NCBI GenBank assembly: GCA_963831105.1
Contig: CAWHOS010000005.1
Span: forward strand, 186,001-250,000
From: DATFQI01 sp963831105
Lineage (GTDB): Bacteria > Actinomycetota > Thermoleophilia > Solirubrobacterales > Solirubrobacteraceae
Direction: 5' to 3'
Length of the DNA stretch: 64,000 nucleotides
Shown: one piece after another, positions 39,491 through 48,233 of the stretch
How positions within the stretch are numbered: position 1 is the stretch's first letter
How the letters are laid out: each line of letters opens with the position of its first letter
Program-made: the position numbers and the translations under genes
The notes under the pieces: generated by a model
The model's database searches: none
What the model saw: only the letters and a program-made list of their open reading frames with translations
Told to the model about the DNA's origin: nothing

Positions 39491-42400
39491 GTGCACCTGA
39501 GGTCGCTGACCCTGAAGGGCTTCAAGTCCTTCCCCGAGCGCACGCGCCTGGAGTTCTCCCCGGGCGTGTCGGTGATCGTCGGGCCCAACGGGTCGGGCAA
39601 GTCCAACGTGACCGACGCGGTGCTGTGGGCGCTCGGAGAGCAGTCGCCGCTGGCCGTGCGCGGCCAGTCGATGCAGGACGTGATCTTCGCGGGCGCGCAC
39701 GGCGTGCAGGCGCGCTCGGAGGCCGAGGTCGAGGTCGTGCTCGACAACGCGGGCGGCGCCGTGGACCTGCCGGCGGGCGAGATCTCGATCGTGCGCAAGC
39801 TCAACCGCGCGGGGGAGGGCGAGTACCGCGTCAACGGCGCCCGCTGCCGCCTCACGGACGTGATCGAGATCCTCTCGGACACGGGCTTGGGCAAGGAGAT
39901 GCACTCCGTCGTCTCCCAGGGCCGCGTCGAGGCGATCGTCACGTCCAAGCCCAAGGACCGGCGGATGCTGATCGAGGAGGCCGCCGGCCTCGGCAAGCAC
40001 CGCAAGCGCCGCCGCCGCGCGCAGCTCAAGCTCGAGCGCACGCAGGACAACCTGGACCGCGCGCTGGACGTCGAGCGCGAGGCGCGCACCCGGCTGCGGC
40101 CGTTGAAGCGCCAGGCCGAGGCCGCCGAGCTGCACGAGCGGATCGCCCGCCAGATGGACGAGGCCTCGTGGACCCTGGCCGCCGACGCGGCGCGCGCCGC
40201 CGCCGAGGGGCTGGCCGGCGCCGAGCGCGAGGTCGCGGCCGCCCGGCAGGCCGCCGGGGAGACGGAGCGCGAGCTCGGCGAGGTCGCCGAGCAGCGCAAG
40301 CAGGCCGAGGAGGCGCTGGCTGCGCGGTCCTCGCAGCGCGAGCGCGTGTCGAGCCGCTTCTACGCCGCCCGCTCGGCCGGCGAGCGGATCGGGCTGCGGC
40401 TCGAGTCCGCGCGGGCCGCCGTGGCGGGGCTCGAGGAGCGCGTGGCGCGGCGCGAGGCGCGCCTGACCGTGCTGCGCGAGGAGGCCGCCGCCGACACGGG
40501 CGACGACGGCGCGGGCGAACGGGTCGCCGCGCTGGAGGCCGAGCTCGGCCGCCTCGCCGAGGACCGCAAGGCGCGCCTGGACGCCGAGCTGGCCGAGCTC
40601 GAGCAGCGCCGCGAGGCCGCCGGCGCCGAGCTCGCGCGGCTGGCCGGGGAGGCCGAGGCCGCGCTGGCCCGCCGCCGCGAGGTCGACGCCGCGGGCGAGA
40701 CCGCGCGCCGCGAGCGCCGCGAGCTCGACAAGGCGGCCGAGGCCGCGCGCCGCGAGGCCGCGCGCGTCGGCGCCGAGCTCGCGAAGGTCAACCAGTTCCT
40801 GCGCGCCCACGCCGGCGCGCCCGGCGGCGCGGTCGCGCTCGCCGACGGCCTGAGCGCCGAGCCTGGTTACGAGCTCGCCCTGACCGCCGCCCTCGGCCCG
40901 CGCCTGCGCGCCGCCGTGGCGGCAGACGTCGCCGAGGGCGAGCGCCTGCTCGACCGCGCGGGCCGCGACGGCGGGGCCGCGCTCGTCGCTCCCGCCGGCA
41001 CTACTCCGGCTCGCTCCGCCGGTGCCGCTGTGACCGGCGCCACCGGCGAGGCTCCGGCCGGTCCCACCGTGGTTCCGGCCGACGGCGCGGAGCGCCTGCT
41101 CGAGCGCGTCAAGCTCGAGGGCGACTCGCCGTCCCGGTGGCTCGCCGAGCGGCTGCTCGCCGACGTGTGGGTCGTGGACTCCGTCGACGGCCTCGCGGAT
41201 GGCTTCACCGGGATCGCCGTGACGCGGGGCGGCCGGCTCTGGTCGGCTGCGACCCGCGAGCTGCGCCAGGTTCCCGCCGGCGGCGAGGACCGCGTGCTGG
41301 CCGAGCGCAACCGCCGCGACGGGCTCGTCGCCGACGTCGAGAAGGCCGCGCAGGCCGAGCAGGCGGCGCTCGCCCGCGTCGAGGCCGCCACGCGCGCCGT
41401 GGCGGAGGCCGACAAGGGCCGCGACGAGGCCGAGCGCGCCGCCCGCGCCGCCGCGAGGGCTCGCGACGAGGCCGCGGAGGCCGAGCGGCACGCCCGCTGG
41501 CTGATGGACCAGCGCCGCAAGCAGCCCGACGAGGGCCCAGACGCTGAGCGCCGCGCGCAGCTGCAGTCCTCGATCGCCACGGAGAAGCGGCTCACCGAGC
41601 GGGCGGAGCGCGAGCGCTCAGAGCGCGCGCGCCGGATCGAGCTCGACGAGGCGCGCCTCGCGCGTGACTCGGAGCTGCGCCCGGCCGCGGAGCGGCTCGC
41701 GACCGCGCTCGAGCAGGCGCGCGCCGCCATCGCCACCCGGACCGAGGCGCTCGGCGCCGAGCTGGAGGCCGACCGCGCGGCGGGCGAGAAGCTGGCCGGC
41801 GAGCTGCGCGCGTGCGCCACCCGCGAGTCGCAGGTGCACGCGCGCCTGAAGGAGCGCGGCGAGGCCGTGACCCGCGGCGAGGTGCGCGCCCAGCAGGCGC
41901 GCGACGCCGCCGCCGACGCCCGCGCGGAGCTCGAGCGGCTCGCCGAGCGCCTGGGCCTCGAGGCCGAGCCGGCCGCCGAGCCGCTCCCCGAGTCCGAGCG
42001 CGCGGACCTGCAGGGCCGCATCGAGCGCCTGCAGCGCCGCCGCGAGCAGCTCGGCCCGGTCAACCCGCTCGCGCAGGACGAGTACAAGGAGGCGGTCGCG
42101 CACGTCGAGGAGCTCGAGGGCCAGCGCGAGGACCTCGAGAACGCCCTGCGCGAGCTCAAGGGCCTGATCCGCGACACCGACCGGCGCATCCAGGAGGCCT
42201 TCGAGGAGACCTTCACGGCAGCCGCCAAGAACTTCGAGGAGGTCGCCACCCAGCTGTTCCCGGGCGGCCGCGGCCGCCTGCGGCTCGTCCGCGAGGACAC
42301 CGGTCCGCGCCCCGTGCTCGGCGGTGGCGACGCCGACGAGGAGGCGCCCGAGATCGAGGACCGCGTCGAGGCGGAGGCCGAGGCGGAGGAGGACGGCGCC

Positions 42401-42772
42401 GGCCCCGGCGACGACCTCGGTGTCGAGATAGAGATCACCCCGGCCGGCAAGGCGACCAAGCGCCTGACGCTGCTCTCGGGCGGCGAGAAGTCGCTGACCG
42501 CGCTCGCGTTCCTGTTCGCGGTCTTCCTCGCGCGCCCGTGCCCCTTCTACATCCTCGACGAGGTCGAGGCGGCGCTGGACGACCTCAACATCGACCGCTT
42601 CCTGAAGGTGCTCGGCCAGTTCTCCGACCGCGCGCAGTTCATCGTCGTCACCCACCAGAAGCGCACGATGGAGGCGGCGGACTGCCTCTACGGCGTCTCG
42701 ATGGCGGGCAACGGCGTCTCGCGCGTGATCTCGCGCCGGCTCCCGCCGCGCCAGGAGGAGCAGGCGGCGTGA
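39491..42772 (+). CDS. smc: chromosome segregation protein SMC
   Basis: A 1093-residue SMC ATPase that compacts and resolves chromosomes. N-terminal head: LTLKGFKSFPERTRLEF and VIVGPNGSGKSNVTDAVLWA (Walker A). Coiled-coil arms span about 165-430 and 640-880. The hinge lies about 430-600 (LSAEPGYELALTAALGPRL). C-terminal head: RLTLLSGGEKSLTALAFLFA (signature) and PFYILDEVEAALDDLNIDRF (Walker B). It is shorter than the usual about 1180 residues because the arms are shorter. GTG 39491 follows the rnc stop by one base. Confidence 0.94.
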   Translation: MHLRSLTLKGFKSFPERTRLEFSPGVSVIVGPNGSGKSNVTDAVLWALGEQSPLAVRGQSMQDVIFAGAHGVQARSEAEVEVVLDNAGGAVDLPAGEISIVRKLNRAGEGEYRVNGARCRLTDVIEILSDTGLGKEMHSVVSQGRVEAIVTSKPKDRRMLIEEAAGLGKHRKRRRRAQLKLERTQDNLDRALDVEREARTRLRPLKRQAEAAELHERIARQMDEASWTLAADAARAAAEGLAGAEREVAAARQAAGETERELGEVAEQRKQAEEALAARSSQRERVSSRFYAARSAGERIGLRLESARAAVAGLEERVARREARLTVLREEAAADTGDDGAGERVAALEAELGRLAEDRKARLDAELAELEQRREAAGAELARLAGEAEAALARRREVDAAGETARRERRELDKAAEAARREAARVGAELAKVNQFLRAHAGAPGGAVALADGLSAEPGYELALTAALGPRLRAAVAADVAEGERLLDRAGRDGGAALVAPAGTTPARSAGAAVTGATGEAPAGPTVVPADGAERLLERVKLEGDSPSRWLAERLLADVWVVDSVDGLADGFTGIAVTRGGRLWSAATRELRQVPAGGEDRVLAERNRRDGLVADVEKAAQAEQAALARVEAATRAVAEADKGRDEAERAARAAARARDEAAEAERHARWLMDQRRKQPDEGPDAERRAQLQSSIATEKRLTERAERERSERARRIELDEARLARDSELRPAAERLATALEQARAAIATRTEALGAELEADRAAGEKLAGELRACATRESQVHARLKERGEAVTRGEVRAQQARDAAADARAELERLAERLGLEAEPAAEPLPESERADLQGRIERLQRRREQLGPVNPLAQDEYKEAVAHVEELEGQREDLENALRELKGLIRDTDRRIQEAFEETFTAAAKNFEEVATQLFPGGRGRLRLVREDTGPRPVLGGGDADEEAPEIEDRVEAEAEAEEDGAGPGDDLGVEIEITPAGKATKRLTLLSGGEKSLTALAFLFAVFLARPCPFYILDEVEAALDDLNIDRFLKVLGQFSDRAQFIVVTHQKRTMEAADCLYGVSMAGNGVSRVISRRLPPRQEEQAA

Positions 42773-43236
42773 GCGCCGGCCGCGCCGCGGCCGGCATCGC
42801 CATCCGCGCGGCGCGCGCGGGCGAGGAGCCGGAGCTCACCGAGCTCGCGATCCGCTCGAAGGGCCACTGGGGCCACGACGCGGCGTTCCTCGAGCGCGCG
42901 CGCCGCGAGCTCACGGTGCTGCCGGAGCACCTCGAGCGCTGGATCGTGCGGGTCGCCGAGCGCGACGGCGCGGTCGTCGGCGTCGCCGCGGTCGACCCGC
43001 AGGCCGCGGAGCTCGAGCTGCTGTTCGTCGAGCCGGCCGCGATCGGGACGGGCGCCGGCCGCGCGCTGCTGCGCGACGCGCTCGACCGCGCGCGGGAGGC
43101 CGGACTGGCCGAGCTGACGATCGAGTCCGACCCGGACGCCGAGCCGTTCTACCGCGCCCACGGCGCCGAGCCGGTCGGCACGAGAGTCTCGTCGTCGACC
43201 GGACGCATGCTCCCGCTCCTGCGAATCAGCACTTGA
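42769..43236 (+). CDS. GNAT-family N-acetyltransferase
   Basis: A 155-residue GNAT enzyme: an N-terminal strand IAIRAARAGEEPELTELAI, strand beta4 AAELELLFVEPAAIG followed by the acetyl-CoA loop GTGAGRALLRDALDRARE, and AEPFYRAHGAEPVG at the end. The substrate is unknown. GTG 42769 overlaps the smc stop (GTGA). Its TGA stop forms the left edge of a 45-bp palindrome shared with the convergent gene. Confidence 0.88.
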   Translation: MSAGRAAAGIAIRAARAGEEPELTELAIRSKGHWGHDAAFLERARRELTVLPEHLERWIVRVAERDGAVVGVAAVDPQAAELELLFVEPAAIGTGAGRALLRDALDRAREAGLAELTIESDPDAEPFYRAHGAEPVGTRVSSSTGRMLPLLRIST

Positions 43237-43278
43237 GCCCGGAGTTGTTCGGCCTCAGGCTGAACAACTCCGGACTCA
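43234..43278. repeat. palindromic element D: one 43-nt cell between convergent stop codons
   Basis: From TGA (GNAT stop, plus strand) to TCA (stop of the minus-strand gene) the sequence is one hairpin, 43235-43277, with 12 perfectly paired bases CCGGAGTTGTTC/GAACAACTCCGG and loop GGCCTCAGGCT. The core matches elements B and C, but the long outer arms are absent. It very probably ends both transcripts. Confidence 0.75.
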
Positions 43279-43485
43279 GCGCCGCGGGTGGCGGCGCCAG
43301 GCCGGCGCGAGCGAGGCGGCGAGCGCCGCCAGCACGCAGGCCAGCACCAGGAACCCGCCGGCGTGGCGCCAGAACGGCGTGTCGCCGACCGCGGCGTCGA
43401 GCACCAGGGCGAGCGCGAGCGTGAGCAGGACGCCGAGCGGGAGCGTCCACGTCTCGCCGAGCACGAGCTTGCGAAGCGCCCGCAT
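43276..43485 (-). CDS. small two-helix membrane protein
   Basis: A 69-residue protein with two hydrophobic segments (LPLGVLLTLALALVLDAAVG; GGFLVLACVLAALAASLA) and a basic tail RRHPRR. Its ATG overlaps the stop of the upstream FTR1-like gene (TGATG), so it may be a small partner of that transporter. No family is recognised. The stop codon forms the right edge of palindrome D. Confidence 0.65.
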   Translation of the reverse strand: MRALRKLVLGETWTLPLGVLLTLALALVLDAAVGDTPFWRHAGGFLVLACVLAALAASLAPAWRRHPRR

Positions 43486-44228
43486 CAGGCCGGGGCCTCC
43501 GCGTGCCGAGCCGTCACGGCGGCGACCTGCAACTGCGCCGCCGCCACGAACGCCAGCGCGAGATACAGGAGCGCGGCGTCGCCGCCGGGCCACTCGACGC
43601 CGAGGCCCTCGCCCAGGAAGAAGACGCCGAAGCTCGAGAGCACGACCCCGACGGCGTACTTGAGGTGCGACTCGGGCAGCCGCGCCAGCGGCCGGTGCAG
43701 GACCGCGCCGAGCACGACCACGAACACGACCGCGACGGCGGCGCCCGCGATCGCCGGCGCCAGCCCCTCCGGCCCGGCGCCCAGCGCCGCCACGATCAGC
43801 ACGACCTCGAGCCCCTCCAGCAGCACGCCCTTGCCCGCCACGATCCGCGCCGGCCAGTCGGGCCTGCCGGGCTCCGGCAGCGGCAGCGCCTCCATCGCCT
43901 CGCGCTCGTCCAGGTACTCCTGCAGCGAGGACGACGGCGCCCGCGCCCCGGCCAGCCGCAGCACGCCCTTGCGCAGCCACTCCAGCCCGAACAGCAGCAG
44001 CGCCGTGCCGATCACGACCTGCAACGGCTCCAGCGGCAGCCGCGCGAGCACGAGCGGCCCGACGACGACCACCGCGACGGCCAGGAGCACGACCGCCCCG
44101 GCCGCACCGATCACCGCGTCGCGGGGCCGGCGGGTCGAGCCGACCGCCAGCACGATCGCCATCGCCTCGAGCAGCTCGAGGCCGACCGCGAGCGCGGCCC
44201 CGACGAGCGTGAGGACGAACGCGGTCAC
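43485..44228 (-). CDS. FTR1-like (COG4280-type) membrane protein
   Basis: A 247-residue protein with about seven helices and an internal duplication: GLELLEAMAIVLAVGSTR in helix 1 and VLLEGLEVVLIVAALGA in the second half. These resemble the REGLE motif of FTR1 iron permeases and related transporters, with acidic residues facing each other in the membrane. A soluble loop (about 90-130, SLQEYLDEREAMEALPL) separates the halves. Metal transport is plausible but not proven. GTG 44228 is the start; it diverges from ftsY across palindromic element E. Confidence 0.7.
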   Translation of the reverse strand: MTAFVLTLVGAALAVGLELLEAMAIVLAVGSTRRPRDAVIGAAGAVVLLAVAVVVVGPLVLARLPLEPLQVVIGTALLLFGLEWLRKGVLRLAGARAPSSSLQEYLDEREAMEALPLPEPGRPDWPARIVAGKGVLLEGLEVVLIVAALGAGPEGLAPAIAGAAVAVVFVVVLGAVLHRPLARLPESHLKYAVGVVLSSFGVFFLGEGLGVEWPGGDAALLYLALAFVAAAQLQVAAVTARHAEAPA

Positions 44229-44255
44229 CTCAGGAGATTGTGGCGACGCAGGCGA

Positions 44256-44404
44256 ACGTCAACGGCGGCTGGGTAGGGAGGTGAGGGAGCCGCCCGCAGC
44301 GCCCGGTCCCGACGCGAGCGGTGGATTGATCCCTCTCAGGCACATCAATCCACCGGTCGAAGCCGCGAGCGCTTGACCCACCGCAGTACAAGCCCGCCGT
44401 TCAG
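44256..44404. repeat. palindromic element E with one 43-nt hairpin cell
   Basis: A 149-bp element in the 241-bp gap between the divergent FTR1-like gene and ftsY. The left arm GTCAACGGCGGCTGGGTAGG is shared with element B; the right arm on the other strand has GAACGGCGGGCTTGTACTGC. The central cell 44316-44358 has 43 nt and a perfect stem GGTGGATTGAT/ATCAATCCACC. Its loop has lost most of the TTCAG core. Confidence 0.75.
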
Positions 44405-44454
44405 ACGCACCGCGCCGCCACACCGCCCAAGGCGCCAGCCAGCGGGCACGCGTC

Positions 44455-44460
44455 TATCCT
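44455..44460 (+). promoter_or_regulatory. candidate -10 box of ftsY
   Basis: TATCCT ends nine bases before ATG 44470; no Shine-Dalgarno is seen. Confidence 0.4.
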
Positions 44461-44469
44461 GCCGCGCCG

Positions 44470-45465
44470 ATGCCCCGCGACTGGACCGACCTCTTCCTCA
44501 CCGACGGCCCCGTGCCCGCGGCCGCCGAGACCGAGGCGACGGCCGAGCAGCGCCGCGGCTTCTTCCGCCGCCTGCGCGAGAACATGCGCAAGACGCGCGA
44601 GGCGCTCGCCGCGGAGGTCCAGGCGACGCTGTTCGAGGGCGACCTCGACGAGGAGACGTGGGAGCGGCTCGAGGAGGCGCTGATCTACGCCGACGTCGGC
44701 GCTCGCACGACCGCGCAGGTCGTCGAGCAGCTCGAGCGCGAGGCGGAGGAGGGCGGCCTCGTCGGCGGCGAGCAGCTGACCGAGCGGCTCGCGGAGCTGC
44801 TCGCGCAGCTCGCGCGTACGGGCGACGAGACGATCGACATCCGCCCCAACCCGACCGTGATCCTGGTCGTCGGCGTCAACGGCACGGGCAAGACGACAAC
44901 GATCGGCAAGCTCGCCTGGCACCTCAAGAACACGCTCGGCAAGACGGTCGTGATCGGCGCCGCCGACACGTTCCGCGCCGCCGCGGTCGAGCAGCTCGAG
45001 CGCTGGGGCGAGCGAGCGGGGGTCGACGTCGTCAAGGGCCCCGAGGGCTCCGACCCGGGCGCGGTCGCCTTCGACGCGGTCGCCCGTGGCCGCGAGCGCG
45101 GCGCCGACGTCGTGATCGTCGACACCGCCGGGCGCCTGCACACCCAGCGCGACCTGATGGCCGAGCTGGAGAAGGTCCGGCGCGTCATCACCAAGCAGAT
45201 GCCGGAGGCGCCGCACGAGACGCTGATGACCGTCGACGCCACGACGGGGCAGAACGGCGTGCGCCAGGCCAAGCAGTTCGGCGAGGCCGTCGGCGTCACC
45301 GGGATCATCCTCACCAAGCTCGACGGCACCGCCAAGGGCGGGATCGCGCTCGCGATCGCCAACGAGCTCAACATCCCGGTCAAGCTGATCGGGATCGGCG
45401 AGCAGCTCGAGGACCTGCGGCCGTTCGACCCGGACGACTTCGCCCGGGCCCTGCTGACGGCCTGA
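44470..45465 (+). CDS. ftsY: signal recognition particle receptor FtsY
   Basis: A 331-residue SRP receptor GTPase. A short acidic N-terminal part (1-25) replaces the long A domain. The N domain is about 30-110, then the NG GTPase: VVGVNGTGKTTTIGKLAW (G1), AADTFRAAAVEQLE (G2/insertion), VIVDTAGRLHTQ (G3), LTKLDGTAKGG (G4) and GIGEQLEDLRPFDPDDFA (C-terminal signature). It docks Ffh-bound ribosomes to the membrane. In this window smc and ftsY are separated by three genes and two palindromes. Confidence 0.95.
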   Translation: MPRDWTDLFLTDGPVPAAAETEATAEQRRGFFRRLRENMRKTREALAAEVQATLFEGDLDEETWERLEEALIYADVGARTTAQVVEQLEREAEEGGLVGGEQLTERLAELLAQLARTGDETIDIRPNPTVILVVGVNGTGKTTTIGKLAWHLKNTLGKTVVIGAADTFRAAAVEQLERWGERAGVDVVKGPEGSDPGAVAFDAVARGRERGADVVIVDTAGRLHTQRDLMAELEKVRRVITKQMPEAPHETLMTVDATTGQNGVRQAKQFGEAVGVTGIILTKLDGTAKGGIALAIANELNIPVKLIGIGEQLEDLRPFDPDDFARALLTA

Positions 45466-45469
45466 GCGC

Positions 45470-46345
45470 GTGCGGATCGCGGTCGTCGGCACGGGGGCGA
45501 TCGGCGCGACCTTCGCCGCCGCGCTCGAGCGCGCCGGCCACCGCGACCTCGTGCTGTGCGGGCGGACGCCGGTCGAGGCGATCGCGGTCGAGCGCGAGGA
45601 CGAGGCGCCGCAGGTGCTCTCCGCGCCGCTGCACACCGATCCCGCGAAGGCCGGCGGCCGCGCCGACTGGGTGCTGCTCGCCGTCAAGGCCCACCAGACG
45701 GCGGGCGCGGCGCCGTGGCTGAAGGCGCTCGCCGGCCCGGGCACGACCGTCGTCGTGCTGCAGAACGGCGTCGAGCAGCGCAAGCTGGTCGAGCCTCTCG
45801 CGCAGGGCGCCGCGGTGCTGCCGGCCATCGTGTGGGTGCCGGCGGAGGTCCTCGCGCCCGGCCGCGTGCGCCAGCGCGGGCCGGTCCAGCTGACGGTCCC
45901 GGACGGCCCCGAGGGCCATGCGCTCGCGGAGCTGCTCGGGAGCGGCGTCACGCTCAGCGAGGACTTCGCGACCGTGGCCTGGCGCAAGCTCGCGGTCAAC
46001 GCCGTCGCCGGGCTGATGGTGCTCTCCCGCCGCCGCGCCGGGATGTTCGCGCGCGCCGACGTCGCCGAGCTGGCCCGCGCCTACGCCGAGGAGTGCTTCG
46101 CCGTCGCGCGCGCCGAGGGCGCGAACCCGCCCGCGGACGCGGTCGACGAGCTGCTCGCCTACTACCGCGACCTGCCGGCGGACCTGGGCACCTCGATGCT
46201 CTTCGACGCCGAGGCCGGGCGCACCCTCGAGTGGGAGGCGCGCAACGGCGTCGTGCGCCGCCTGGCCGCGCGGCACGGGATCGCGACGCCCGTGAGCGAC
46301 GTCGTGGTGCCGCTTCTGGCCGCGGCGTCCGAGCCGATGGGATAA
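45470..46345 (+). CDS. panE: ketopantoate reductase-like 2-dehydropantoate 2-reductase
   Basis: A 291-residue ApbA/PanE-family NADPH reductase. It begins VRIAVVGTGAIGATFAAAL (dinucleotide site), with LAVKAHQT, VLQNGVEQR and the C-terminal domain VAWRKLAVNAVAGLMVL (catalytic Lys). PanE makes pantoate for coenzyme A; paralogues with other substrates are common, so the symbol is tentative. GTG 45470 lies four bases after ftsY. Confidence 0.8.
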   Translation: MRIAVVGTGAIGATFAAALERAGHRDLVLCGRTPVEAIAVEREDEAPQVLSAPLHTDPAKAGGRADWVLLAVKAHQTAGAAPWLKALAGPGTTVVVLQNGVEQRKLVEPLAQGAAVLPAIVWVPAEVLAPGRVRQRGPVQLTVPDGPEGHALAELLGSGVTLSEDFATVAWRKLAVNAVAGLMVLSRRRAGMFARADVAELARAYAEECFAVARAEGANPPADAVDELLAYYRDLPADLGTSMLFDAEAGRTLEWEARNGVVRRLAARHGIATPVSDVVVPLLAAASEPMG

Positions 46346-46346
46346 T
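46341..46346 (+). promoter_or_regulatory. candidate -10 box, leaderless nfeD-like mRNA
   Basis: GATAAT ends seven bases before ATG 46354 and overlaps the stop codon of the preceding reductase gene. Confidence 0.4.
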
Positions 46347-46353
46347 CCGATTC

Positions 46354-46788
46354 ATGGACCCCTGGGTGATCTGGCTCATCGCGGCCGTCGTGTTCGCCGT
46401 CGGCGAGATCGCGACGCTCGGATTCTTCCTGGCGCCGTTCGCGGGCGGGGCGCTCGTGGCCGCCCTGGTGTCGGCCGTGGGCGGCGGCGATCTGATCTCG
46501 CTGCTGGTCTTCCTGCTCGTCTCGGGGGTGCTGCTCGCCGCGCTGCGGCCGATCGCCCGCTCGCACCGCCGCCAGCCCGCCCAGCTGCGCACGGGCACCG
46601 CGGCGCTGGTCGGCCGCTCTGCGATGGTGACCGAGCGCATCTCCAACGATGCCGACACGGGCTGCGTGAAGCTCGAGGGCGAGACCTGGACCGCGCGGGC
46701 CTACGACGAGGAAGTCGTGATCGAGCCCGGCAGGCGCGTGCACGTGATCGAGATCCGGGGCGCCACGGCGCTCGTGACCGAGGAGTAG
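46354..46788 (+). CDS. NfeD-like membrane protein
   Basis: A 144-residue short NfeD. Two to three membrane helices (MDPWVIWLIAAVVFAVGEIA; LISLLVFLLVSGVLLAAL) are followed by a C-terminal OB-fold (about 85-144, TGTAALVGRSAMVTERI, VHVIEIRGATALV). It forms the standard pair with the SPFH protein encoded 12 bp downstream, where NfeD is thought to help organise membrane microdomains. Confidence 0.88.
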   Translation: MDPWVIWLIAAVVFAVGEIATLGFFLAPFAGGALVAALVSAVGGGDLISLLVFLLVSGVLLAALRPIARSHRRQPAQLRTGTAALVGRSAMVTERISNDADTGCVKLEGETWTARAYDEEVVIEPGRRVHVIEIRGATALVTEE

Positions 46789-46799
46789 GAGAAGCACTC

Positions 46800-47897
46800 A
46801 TGGAAGCGGGCGTCGTCGCACTGATCGTCCTGGCGATCTTCCTGTTCATCGTCGCGGCCGCCGGCGTGCGGATCGTGCCGCAGGCGCGGGCCGGCGTCGT
46901 GGAGCGGCTCGGCCGCTACGCGCGGACGCTGGACCCCGGGCTGACGCTGATCATCCCGTTCATCGATCGGGTCAAGCCCCTGATCGACCTGCGCGAGCAG
47001 GTCGTCACGTTCCCGCCCCAGCCCGTGATCACCGAGGACAACCTCGTCGTCGGCATCGACACGGTCATCTACTTCACGGTCACCGATCCCAAGGCCGCCA
47101 CCTACGAGGTCGCCAACCCGCTGCAGGCGATCGAGCAGCTGACCGTCACCACGCTGCGCAACGTGATCGGCGGTCTGACGCTCGAGGAGACGCTGACCTC
47201 GCGCGACAACATCAACTCGCAGCTGCGCGTCGTGCTCGACGAGGCGACGGGCAAGTGGGGGATCCGCGTCAACCGCGTCGAGCTGAAGTCGGTCGAGCCG
47301 CCGCGCACGGTGCAGGAGGCGATGGAGAAGCAGATGCGCGCCGAGCGCGACCGCCGCGCCGCGATCCTCAACGCCGAGGGCGTCAAGCAGTCGCAGATCC
47401 TCACGGCCGAGGGCGAGAAGCAGTCGGCGGTGCTGAAGGCAGAGGGTGCGCGGACCGCCGCGATCCTGCGCGCGGAGGGCGAGTCGAAGGCGATCGAGAC
47501 GGTCTTCCAGGCCATCCACGACGGCGCGCCCGACGAGCGCCTTCTCTCCTACCAGTACCTGCAGATGCTGCCGCAGCTCGCCCAGGGCCCGGCGAACAAG
47601 ATCTTCATCATCCCGTCGGAGTTCAACCAGGCGCTCGGGAACCTGGGCAACGCGCTCAGCGGCCTCGGCGCCGGGCCGCGGCCGAAGCCGAAGGAGCGCA
47701 ACGAGGGCGCCGACGCCGCGGCCGACGCGGCCGCCGCGGACGCCCGGTCGGCGGCCGACGCGGCCCGCGCGGCCGAGCGCGAGGCGTCCGCGGCCACGAC
47801 GGAGTCGCGGCTGCGGCCAGGGATGACGCCCGGCGAGATCGGGCCGGGCGAGCCGCCCGCCCCGGACGCGCCGCCGCCAGGCCCGCCGCAACCCTGA
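46800..47897 (+). CDS. SPFH/Band 7 (stomatin/QmcA-like) membrane protein
   Basis: A 365-residue membrane-anchored SPFH protein. One N-terminal helix (VVALIVLAIFLFIVAAAG) precedes the SPFH domain (about 25-200): RAGVVERLGRYARTLDPGLT, VGIDTVIYFTVTDP and LRNVIGGLTLEETLTSRDNI. A coiled coil (200-245) and an Ala/Pro-rich tail follow. It assembles cage-like rings that scaffold membrane proteases or lipids. A clear AGGAG lies upstream of ATG 46800. Confidence 0.92.
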   Translation: MEAGVVALIVLAIFLFIVAAAGVRIVPQARAGVVERLGRYARTLDPGLTLIIPFIDRVKPLIDLREQVVTFPPQPVITEDNLVVGIDTVIYFTVTDPKAATYEVANPLQAIEQLTVTTLRNVIGGLTLEETLTSRDNINSQLRVVLDEATGKWGIRVNRVELKSVEPPRTVQEAMEKQMRAERDRRAAILNAEGVKQSQILTAEGEKQSAVLKAEGARTAAILRAEGESKAIETVFQAIHDGAPDERLLSYQYLQMLPQLAQGPANKIFIIPSEFNQALGNLGNALSGLGAGPRPKPKERNEGADAAADAAAADARSAADAARAAEREASAATTESRLRPGMTPGEIGPGEPPAPDAPPPGPPQP

Positions 47898-48233
47898 TCA
47901 GTCGCCGTCGTCGCGGTCGGTCTCGGACCCGACCACGGAGAAGTCGCGGTCCAGCTGGACGTCGACCTCCGTGCCGTCGGCCTTGGTGACCTCGACCTCG
48001 TAGTAGCTGTCCTCGTCGCCGGCCTCGGTCTCCGTGACCCGGCCGCCGCCGGCCTCCTTCAGCGCCGCGTCGCTCGCGCGCTGAAGCGCGTCGCCCGTGA
48101 TCGCCTGGTCGGGGCCGCGGTCCTCGCGGTCCTCGCGGTCGCCGCCGGTGGCGCCCGCGATCGCGGCGCCGCCGCCGGCGGCTGCGGCGATGACGCCGGC
48201 GGTGATCAGCAGTGCCTTGAGCTTCTTTCTCAC
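47898..48233 (-). CDS. secreted PepSY-domain protein
   Basis: A 111-residue protein with signal peptide (LKALLITAGVIAAAAGGGAA) and a PepSY-like domain: AITGDALQRASDAALKEAGG, then EDSYYEVEVTKADGTEVDVQ and the terminal strand LDRDFSVVGSE. GTG 48233 is preceded by GGAGG and overlaps the stop of the histidine kinase gene (GTGA). Small PepSY proteins next to OmpR-type systems may modulate the sensor or a protease; that role is inferred. Confidence 0.85.
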   Translation of the reverse strand: MRKKLKALLITAGVIAAAAGGGAAIAGATGGDREDREDRGPDQAITGDALQRASDAALKEAGGGRVTETEAGDEDSYYEVEVTKADGTEVDVQLDRDFSVVGSETDRDDGD

